This document shows positions 1-6,302 of a DNA stretch of 12,283 nucleotides, piece by piece (positions within the stretch are counted from its first letter, which is position 1; each line of letters opens with the position of its first letter). This DNA comes from DASVTR01 sp033855775 (GTDB taxonomy: Bacteria; Acidobacteriota; Blastocatellia; Pyrinomonadales; Pyrinomonadaceae): NCBI GenBank assembly GCA_033855775.1, contig JAWVFT010000003.1, positions 1 to 12,283 of the forward strand. Reading direction: 5' to 3'. The notes under the pieces were generated by a model. The model was not told the DNA's origin. It did no database searches and saw nothing but the letters and a program-made list of their open reading frames with translations. The position numbers were made by a program, and so were the translations under genes.

Positions 1-1
1 G

Positions 2-1762
2 ACGGCCATTCAAAAAACGCCGCAAGCGTCGGAGACAGCTCTCATCATCGTCTCCGACCACGGCATGAACAGCGTCAACGGCGTCTATAGTCAGGGCTTC
101 AATCTCGTCAAGCTGCTCGGCAGTCGCGCGGGCGGCGGCCATCACGTCGTCACGAAGCGGCGCCTGATGCTCGACTATGCGTTGAAGGGCATCTATCCGC
201 TCGTTCCCTTGATTACGACGACGACCGACGATTCCTACTATCTCAAAGGCCAGAGCACTTCGTACCCGACGGCCCTGCTCGACTTTGACGGCAACGAGCG
301 CGCGGCCTTTCACCTGCGCGACAGCGACCTCAACGCCCTGCACATCATCTTCCAGCAACTTCAACGCAAGGACGTTTCCGCCCCGCTGCGCCGCGCCTTG
401 AGCGACGCCTTCTTCAAGACTCTGGACGCGCGCCGCAACGATTGGCAGAAATCTCTCTCGGAGTTGAACGAAGAGTTGGCCGCGCTGCGCAGTCTGCTCT
501 TGAAGCAACGCGCGCAGTTGGACGCGCTGCCGAAGAAGTGGACGAAGGAGGAGACTAACGCAGGGTTGGACGAGGAAGCGCAGCGTTTGTTCGCGCGCTA
601 CGATTCCGGCCTGGGCGACGAGCGCGACTACGCGGAGTATGCGCGAACCCTCAACAATCTGCTCTCGCTGCGCCCGTCGAGCTTCGCTTCCGGCAAGCTC
701 AAGATAGAAGACTTCATCGCCAGAGGCGCGATGGGCGAGCCGAACAGCATTCACGAGTTGCAAAACTACGTCGCCGGCGCAGCAGACGGCGGCTTCGTCC
801 TCAGCGGCGACGGCTCGCTCGACATGACGAAGAGCTTCAAGCGCATTGATTATCTCTCGCTGCTGCGTGAGGCTGCCGTTCGCAACAACGTTCAGCCGGG
901 CGTTGATAATCATCCGATTGATTTCGTCGCCCTGCGGATTCCGCGCGAAGCTCTGGCCGCGGAGCTTGACGCGGAGTTGATGCCGACGGGCGATGCCGTC
1001 TGGTTGTATGGCGGGCCGCAGCGGCAAGCTCTGCTGCTGGCGCGCGAAGACGAAGCGGGGCGTTTGCGCCTTCGCTACTTGCCTGTGTCCGGGTTGCGGC
1101 AGGAGCCAAGCGGCGAGATACATTTCCGGCGCGAGAGTTGGCGCGCTGACCTTCCTTTGAAAATCATGGAAGACGCAGCGCTCAGCGTGCCTTCAGGCTC
1201 TCGCGCAGAGTGGCTGGACAGTTGGCACACAGACCTTGAGTGGTTGCGCGCCACGCACAAAACAACTTACTCTAACGCGGTTGTGGGCTTGAATGAACAA
1301 CTCGCGCGGCACGTTCCCGAAACTTTGCAGACGGACGCCTCCGGCCTTTCGGATGAGGAAAGGTTGCTGCGCCGCTTTCGTCAAAGGCAGCGTCGTCTCT
1401 CCGAGACGGACGTGCTCGTGCTCGCCAACGACCACTGGAACTTCGACGTGCGCGGCTTTAATCCCGGCGGCAATCACGGCTCCTTCTTTCGCATATCGAC
1501 GCACGCGACGTTGATGATGGCGGGCGGCGACCAGACTGGAATCCCGCGCGGCGAGAGAATCGAAGAGCCGTATGACAGCTTGAGTTTTGTGCCGACCGTG
1601 CTGGCCCTGACCGGCCAACTGCGCGACGAGCGCGTGCCTGTGCCTGTTCTCTGGCAGCGCGGCTTTCGTCCCTTTCCCGGTCGCGTCATACAGGAAATTT
1701 TCGGCGCGGGCAAAGACAAGAGCGTCTCGCCCATTGTCGGAGACTTGAAAGCGCCTCGATGA
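2..1762 (+). CDS. Alkaline-phosphatase-superfamily hydrolase (type I phosphodiesterase-like), 5'-truncated
   Basis: The frame is open from the left edge, so the N-terminus (including the nucleophile and first metal-site residues) lies outside the window; 586 residues are visible. Visible residues 14-22 read LIIVSDHGM, the Asp-His metal-ligand motif of the nucleotide pyrophosphatase/phosphodiesterase branch of the alkaline phosphatase superfamily. Near the C-terminus GGNHGSFF (His492) looks like the distal metal-binding His, followed by FVPTVLALTGQL, a tail common in this superfamily. About 470 residues separate the two ligand motifs, far more than in compact members. The intervening part includes a Leu/Glu/Lys-rich probable coiled coil at about residues 130-175. 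An internal ATG at 65 lies after the SDHG motif and cannot be the true start. The TGA stop overlaps the next gene's ATG by four bases, indicating translational coupling. The substrate (phosphodiester, phosphomonoester or sulfate ester) cannot be decided from what is visible. Confidence 0.8.
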   Translation, partial: TAIQKTPQASETALIIVSDHGMNSVNGVYSQGFNLVKLLGSRAGGGHHVVTKRRLMLDYALKGIYPLVPLITTTTDDSYYLKGQSTSYPTALLDFDGNERAAFHLRDSDLNALHIIFQQLQRKDVSAPLRRALSDAFFKTLDARRNDWQKSLSELNEELAALRSLLLKQRAQLDALPKKWTKEETNAGLDEEAQRLFARYDSGLGDERDYAEYARTLNNLLSLRPSSFASGKLKIEDFIARGAMGEPNSIHELQNYVAGAADGGFVLSGDGSLDMTKSFKRIDYLSLLREAAVRNNVQPGVDNHPIDFVALRIPREALAAELDAELMPTGDAVWLYGGPQRQALLLAREDEAGRLRLRYLPVSGLRQEPSGEIHFRRESWRADLPLKIMEDAALSVPSGSRAEWLDSWHTDLEWLRATHKTTYSNAVVGLNEQLARHVPETLQTDASGLSDEERLLRRFRQRQRRLSETDVLVLANDHWNFDVRGFNPGGNHGSFFRISTHATLMMAGGDQTGIPRGERIEEPYDSLSFVPTVLALTGQLRDERVPVPVLWQRGFRPFPGRVIQEIFGAGKDKSVSPIVGDLKAPR

Positions 1763-3999
1763 TTACCGGTGAGCAGTTGAGAGAGACGACCGCAGACATC
1801 ACGCTGCCGCCCGGCTCGGAAGAAGCGGGAGCGCCGGAAACGGGAAAGGCGCGACGCTACATCGTCTGGCTTCAGGGCGTCGCCTTTCTGCTCGGCATAG
1901 GGCTGCTGGTCTACGTCGTCAACCGCGTCGGGATGCAGCCAATCTTCGATGCGATGAGACGCATCGGCTTCGGCTTCTTCTTCCTGCTCGCCATCAACGG
2001 AGCGCGCCACGTCCTGCGCACGCTGGCGATGCGAACGGCGGTCGCGCCCGAACATCGTCGCTTCAACGTCCTGCAAGCCTTCTCGGCGCGGCTCGGCGGC
2101 GAGGCCGTCAGCTTTCTCACCTTCACAGGCCCCGTGCTCGGCGAAGCGACGAAAGTGGCGCTCTTGCGCAAGCGCGTCCCGCTCGTCTCCGGCGTCTCGG
2201 CCCTGCTGATAGACAACATTCTCTACTACCTCTCGGTCGTCTTCTTCATACTCGGCGGCGCGCTCGTCATGCTGGCGAACTACAGCGTGCCGCGCTTGGT
2301 CAGTTATGTGCTGATTGCCATCGCCGCCTGCGCGTTGCTCGGCATTCTCGCCGCCGCGTTCGCCCACAGGCGGCGCGTGATGTTGTTGACGTGGTTGATT
2401 GACAGGCTGGCTCGTTCAGGCATTCACCCACGGGTGCTGACCTCGCGGCGCGAGCACATCTATCAACTCGAATCGAACGTCTACGATTTTTACGACCATC
2501 ATCCCGGCTCGTTCGTCGCTATCCTCGCCTACAACATTCTGGCGCACGCATCGAGCGTGTTGGAAGTCTACGTCACGCTTCGGATGCTCGGCTTTACTCC
2601 GCGCGTGCAGTCGGCATATGTTATCGAGTCGTTGACGAAGGTTATCAACTTCGTCTTCGGTTTTGTCCCGGCGACCATCGGCGTTTATGAAGGCGGGACG
2701 GAAATCATCCTGCAAAACCTCGGCTTCGCGGCGGCGACGGGCGTGACGCTGGCGCTGGTGCGCAAGGCCGGGACGGTGTTCTGGACTGCTCTGGGGCTGG
2801 TCATTCTGCTGTGGCGCGCGATGCCGTCCGCGACGCGCCGCCTGATGGATCGCAGCCCGCGCTTTCGCAAACTTATGGACAGCCTAGTCTTCTCAAACAT
2901 CGCGCACAGGCCCGCGCGCACAGCCGTCAGCGTGCTCGGCATAGGCATCGGCGTTTTGTTGATTATCTTCACGACCGGGCTGGCGCACGGAGTCTTGCGC
3001 GAGCGCGGGCGGCGCGAGGCCAACATCAACGCCGAAATCAGAGTCAGCGCCGCCGGGACGATTGGCCTGACCGGCTCGCAGCCCTTCGCCATGCCGGTCG
3101 AGCGGGCGCGCGAGATAGCGAAACTGCCCGGAGTGCGCGCCGCCCTGCCCATCGGGCAGAAGCTCTTGAAGACCGAGAGCGGCTTCGGCAATCGTCTGGT
3201 TGACGGCATCAACTTTGAAGAGTACGCGGCGGTCACGGGCCTGAGCATCAAGGACGGGCGAAGGCTGAACGAAGTGGGCTACGAAGTGATTGTGGATTCC
3301 ATCTGGGAGCAGGAGAAAGGCTTCAAGGTGGTCGGCTCGACCATCAAGCTGTTTGAGCGCGACTACACCATCGTCGGCGTCTACGACCCGCCGGGGGGCG
3401 GGCGCGTCAAGATTCCGCTCAAGACGATGCAGGATGAAGTCGGGGCTTTGCCCGAAGACGGCGAGGGCGTCGAGCGTTGCACGGCGATACTCGTCTCCTG
3501 CAACAACCCCGCGGAACAGGAAGAAGTCGCGGCGCGCATTCGCCAGCAGTTTCCAGACGACCAGATTATCTTCACGCGCGACTTGCCGGAGCTTTACGCC
3601 GAGGGCGTGCCTGCGCTCAACGCCTTCATCAACGTTGTCGTCGCCATCGCCGCCGCCATCTCTATGCTCGTCATATTGCTTGCGATGTACACGACCGTCA
3701 CGGAGCGCACGCGACAAATCGGCGTGCTCAAATCCCTGGGGATGTCGAAGGCGTCAATCGCCTGGGTGATAGAGCAGGAAGCAATCCTCGTCAGCGTGCT
3801 CGGCGTCCTGACGGGCATCGTGTTGACGCTCGTCTTCCGCTTCGCGGTGATGCGCTCGACTTCTCTCATCATAGACATAGAGCCGCGCTGGATTCTCGTC
3901 GCGCTCGCCGTCGGCTTAGTTGGAGGAACCATCGGCGCGCTCTACCCTGCCCTGCGCGCCGCGGGGCAGGACGCGGTGGAAGCCCTGAGCTACGAATAA
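1759..3999 (+). CDS. Fusion: flippase-like LPG-synthase-type membrane domain + MacB/FtsX-like ABC permease
   Basis: The protein has 746 residues in two nearly equal halves. Residues ~33-355 are a multi-spanning domain of the lysylphosphatidylglycerol synthase TM/UPF0104 (flippase-like) type, with the characteristic FVPATIGVYEGG loop at 302-313. Residues ~373-746 form a complete MacB-type permease: LVFSNIAHRPART followed by TM1 (~388-408), an extracytoplasmic core domain (~412-618), then three TM helices (~620-645, 672-695, 711-732). The FtsX signature TERTRQIGVLKSLGMSKASI is at 648-667, and the ending PALRAAGQDAVEALSYE is typical. The linker (355-387) is Arg/Lys-rich, as expected for a cytoplasmic segment joining two membrane domains. 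The start ATG lies in ATGA with the upstream stop; GGAGA at 1739-1743 is a distant possible ribosome site. No ABC ATPase gene occurs in the window, so an ATPase partner would have to be encoded elsewhere. By family, the halves suggest lipid flipping or lipid modification and lipoprotein/lipid extrusion or mechanotransmission; the combined function is unknown. Confidence 0.88.
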   Translation: MITGEQLRETTADITLPPGSEEAGAPETGKARRYIVWLQGVAFLLGIGLLVYVVNRVGMQPIFDAMRRIGFGFFFLLAINGARHVLRTLAMRTAVAPEHRRFNVLQAFSARLGGEAVSFLTFTGPVLGEATKVALLRKRVPLVSGVSALLIDNILYYLSVVFFILGGALVMLANYSVPRLVSYVLIAIAACALLGILAAAFAHRRRVMLLTWLIDRLARSGIHPRVLTSRREHIYQLESNVYDFYDHHPGSFVAILAYNILAHASSVLEVYVTLRMLGFTPRVQSAYVIESLTKVINFVFGFVPATIGVYEGGTEIILQNLGFAAATGVTLALVRKAGTVFWTALGLVILLWRAMPSATRRLMDRSPRFRKLMDSLVFSNIAHRPARTAVSVLGIGIGVLLIIFTTGLAHGVLRERGRREANINAEIRVSAAGTIGLTGSQPFAMPVERAREIAKLPGVRAALPIGQKLLKTESGFGNRLVDGINFEEYAAVTGLSIKDGRRLNEVGYEVIVDSIWEQEKGFKVVGSTIKLFERDYTIVGVYDPPGGGRVKIPLKTMQDEVGALPEDGEGVERCTAILVSCNNPAEQEEVAARIRQQFPDDQIIFTRDLPELYAEGVPALNAFINVVVAIAAAISMLVILLAMYTTVTERTRQIGVLKSLGMSKASIAWVIEQEAILVSVLGVLTGIVLTLVFRFAVMRSTSLIIDIEPRWILVALAVGLVGGTIGALYPALRAAGQDAVEALSYE

Positions 4000-4040
4000 C
4001 AGCGGCGCACGAAGAGCGGTGGAGCAAGAGATAAGGGTGT

Positions 4041-4087
4041 AGAGACGAAAGCGTGGCGGCTCAACTTGAGTCGCCACGCTTTTCTCT
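4041..4087. terminator. Strong bidirectional intrinsic terminator between converging units
   Basis: Bases 4048-4082 form a nearly perfect palindrome centred on 4065: 11 pairs (AAAGCGTGGCG with CGCCACGCTTT), one G-T pair, then CTCAA/TTGAG around a single central base. A further AGAGA/TCTCT pair (4041-4045 with 4083-4087) extends it past a two-base bulge. The A-tract on one side and T-tract on the other fit termination in both directions. It sits 41 bases after the permease stop and about 120 bases beyond the stop of the converging M24 peptidase gene. The remaining intergenic sequence (4088-4203) shows no gene. Confidence 0.85.
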
Positions 4088-4203
4088 TTCATACGGCCTG
4101 TGCCTGCTGCTCAACTCTCGCGCCCCATGCAACGCGCACGGCGGCTCAACATTTTGCGTCAACGGACAGCGGCGACCAGACCAACGCCGCCCGCGCGCGC
4201 CCC

Positions 4204-6168
4204 TCACTGTCGCAGAAAGGCGGGCAGCGCTGAAGACCGCCGCCAGTCGAAGTCGTGGCTCTCGGAGACAAGGCGAAAGCCGCCCTCGCCGCTGATGCGC
4301 GCGAAGAGCGGGCGCTCCGTCGCAGCCTCGAAGAACCTTTCGTCAACGGCGCTCGTCCTTACCTCTTTCGGGGCGCGGGCCATCATGGATTCGATGTCCG
4401 CGATTGAGCGCGGCAGATTCTCCGTCATCCAGCGCGCGCCGCTCTCAGTCACCAGCATGTCGTCTTCGATGCGAACGCCTATGTTCTTGTACTTCTCGAA
4501 GGCGGGGCGAATGGCGGCGATAAACTTTTCGTTCTCCGGCGTCTTCGGCAGATAGTCTAACGCGTCCTCGCGTATGTAGATGCCGGGTTCGTTGGTGAAG
4601 ACCATGCCGGGTTCCAGCTTGACGCCGCGCCCGCCGACATCGTGAACGTTCATGCCGAGCCAGTGAGACGTGCCGTGCATAAACCAGATGCGATACTGGT
4701 CTGAGTTGCGGTCTGTAATCAAGCCTAAGCGGAGCAGCCCGTCTTTGACGACTTCGAGGGCAGCATTGTGTATGTCGTTCGGGAAGACTGCGCCGGGTTT
4801 GGTGGCGCGGGCGGCGGCTTCCTGCGCGTCATAGACGATTTGATAGACGGCTGCCTGTTCGGGCGTGAACTTGCCGTTGACCGGGAACGTGCGCGTCACG
4901 TCCGCCGTGTAGTGTCCATACTCCGCGCCGACATCCATCAAAAGAAGCTTGCCGGGTTGGATGCGTCCCTGCGATTCGACGTAGTGCAAGGTGGTCGCGT
5001 TCGGCCCGCAGCCGACGATGGAGGGATAGCCCCACTGGTCTGCGTTCCTGCGCTTGAAGGTGTATTCGACTTCGGCTTCAACCTCGTATTCCCACTGCGA
5101 GCGATTAGCCACCGCCATCGAACGCCCGAAGGCTTCCGTCGTGATGTCTATCGCGTGTTGCAGGATTTTCAATTCCATCGGCGACTTGCGCAGCCGCATC
5201 TCCGCGAAGATGGGCGCCGCCGTCGTCACATTAAATCCGGTCGCCACTCTCGCCGACTGCGCAGCGAAGTTTTGCTCCTGCTTGTACTCGCGGCTCTCCG
5301 CTTCGCGCGACGGCAGCAAGAGATAGAGCCGCGCCTCGTTGCTCGCCATCGCGCTAAAGAGTGATTCGTAGCCGGTCGCCGCAGCCGGAGTCGTCGCGGG
5401 GCCGCCCGTCGCCGCGACGCTTGCGCCGACGATTGACCCTTGCGCTTGCGGGCTGGACGAAGCGTTGACGGTCGTGACGTTGGCGGGCGTCTGAGCAGAG
5501 ACGGGGCGCAGAGCCGTGGCCGCGCCTGCGGCGGCGGTCGTTTGCGTCGCCTGCGGCACGGGCGGCGTGACGGGCTGCGGGCTGGCGTTCGTCGCGCTCG
5601 TCACGGTGTTCGTCATCAACAAAGCTTCGGCCTTCGGGCGATAGGCTTGGCGATTGCGCACGGCGCGCATGAACGGCTCAAACTCCGCGGCCTCCCAGAT
5701 TTCCCTGATGCCGGAGGCGGCGCGAGCTTCCTCCGCGCTGTACATGTGGCCCGTCCAAGTCTCGGCGGCGGGGTCGCGTTTGGGGAGAAAGAGTATTTCG
5801 GGCAACTGCGGATTGCCGGGCATCAAGACGAGCGTTGCGCCCTTCTGCTTGAGGTTGGTTAGGTAGTAGAGATTATTCTCCTGACGATATTCATAGTCCA
5901 CGTCGTTGGTGTAAACGCGCGGCTCCGTGCTGTAGAGAATCAACATGCCCTGCGGCCCAATCTTCTGCGCGACGCGCTGGCGGCGCCCGGACAGTTCGCT
6001 TAAGCGCGCCGTCTCTTCGAAGACCGGAGCGGGCGGCGCGACACGAATCGCGGGCAGAGCCGCCTTGCTGTCCGTCTCGCCGCTGGCGGCGGAGTGTATG
6101 GCGGCGATGCTCAGCAGCAACGCGACGAGGGCGAACGTGGTCGTTAATTTAAGATAAGCTTTTTTCAT
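4204..6168 (-). CDS. Secreted aminopeptidase P-like M24 metallopeptidase with Pro/Thr/Ala-rich insert
   Basis: Predicted to be an Xaa-Pro aminopeptidase-type dinuclear metallopeptidase that releases the N-terminal residue preceding proline. With the start at 6168 it has 654 residues. MKKAYLKLTTTFALVALLLS begins a type I signal peptide with likely cleavage near HSAAS (residues ~25-29) and no lipobox Cys, so a periplasmic or secreted location is inferred. Residues ~45-185 match the aminopeptidase P N-terminal domain (YEYRQENNLYYLTN). The pita-bread catalytic domain spans ~310-590, with all five expected metal ligands: Asp412 (MDVGAEY), Asp423 (TADVTRTF), His502 (MHGTSHWLGMNVHDVG), Glu527 (FTNEPGIYI), Glu568 (VRIEDDML). 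A low-complexity insert occupies ~185-266, and a ~60-residue C-terminal extension follows the core. The start was chosen for AAGGAG nine bases upstream and the signal peptide; an upstream in-frame ATG at 6306 would bury the signal peptide behind 46 residues. It lies downstream of the NHL lipoprotein gene on the same strand, probably co-transcribed. Confidence 0.92.
   Translation of the reverse strand: MKKAYLKLTTTFALVALLLSIAAIHSAASGETDSKAALPAIRVAPPAPVFEETARLSELSGRRQRVAQKIGPQGMLILYSTEPRVYTNDVDYEYRQENNLYYLTNLKQKGATLVLMPGNPQLPEILFLPKRDPAAETWTGHMYSAEEARAASGIREIWEAAEFEPFMRAVRNRQAYRPKAEALLMTNTVTSATNASPQPVTPPVPQATQTTAAAGAATALRPVSAQTPANVTTVNASSSPQAQGSIVGASVAATGGPATTPAAATGYESLFSAMASNEARLYLLLPSREAESREYKQEQNFAAQSARVATGFNVTTAAPIFAEMRLRKSPMELKILQHAIDITTEAFGRSMAVANRSQWEYEVEAEVEYTFKRRNADQWGYPSIVGCGPNATTLHYVESQGRIQPGKLLLMDVGAEYGHYTADVTRTFPVNGKFTPEQAAVYQIVYDAQEAAARATKPGAVFPNDIHNAALEVVKDGLLRLGLITDRNSDQYRIWFMHGTSHWLGMNVHDVGGRGVKLEPGMVFTNEPGIYIREDALDYLPKTPENEKFIAAIRPAFEKYKNIGVRIEDDMLVTESGARWMTENLPRSIADIESMMARAPKEVRTSAVDERFFEAATERPLFARISGEGGFRLVSESHDFDWRRSSALPAFLRQ
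5371..5616 (-). other. Low-complexity Pro/Thr/Ala/Ser-rich insert in the M24 peptidase
   Basis: This segment encodes residues ~185-266, from the TNTVTSATNAS stretch to PATTPAAATG. It has almost no aromatic, charged or long aliphatic residues. It interrupts the sequence between the main part of the N-terminal domain and the LFSAMASNEARLYLLLPS strand, so it is probably a flexible surface loop or linker rather than a folded domain. The reading frame continues intact on both sides. Confidence 0.75.
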
Positions 6169-6177
6169 ACTAACTTT

Positions 6178-6183
6178 CTCCTT
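6178..6183 (-). promoter_or_regulatory. Ribosome binding site that sets the M24 peptidase start
   Basis: The minus strand reads AAGGAG nine bases before the ATG at 6168. This consensus site directly precedes the codon that begins the signal peptide. It is the main reason for rejecting the longer start at 6306. Confidence 0.85.
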
Positions 6184-6302
6184 CGCGAGCTTTGACGAAA
6201 GTTGAAACATGGACGAGTGTTTTAAGATTGACGCGGGGCCTTGGACAAATATAACGCCTTTCCGCTGCCGGTAAAAGCGGCCCGATAGTTTGAGCGCGGC
6301 TT

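Noticed and set aside
65..67. ATG at 65 as start of the first gene
   Set aside because: The frame is open to the window edge and the upstream codons encode LIIVSDHG, the conserved metal-binding motif, so the gene begins outside the window.
1474..2367. A 297-codon minus-strand frame across the hydrolase-fusion junction
   Set aside because: It is antisense to two recognisable genes and its product is a low-information Arg/Asp/Glu-rich sequence.
4053..4555. Plus-strand frames of 80 and 151 codons starting in the convergent intergenic region
   Set aside because: They begin within or just after the terminator, run antisense into the M24 peptidase C-terminus, and encode Arg/Ser-rich sequence without a recognisable domain.
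6240..6255. TATATT-like -10 element between the lipoprotein and M24 peptidase genes (minus strand)
   Set aside because: No acceptable -35 element lies at the right distance, so an internal promoter is not supported, though not excluded.
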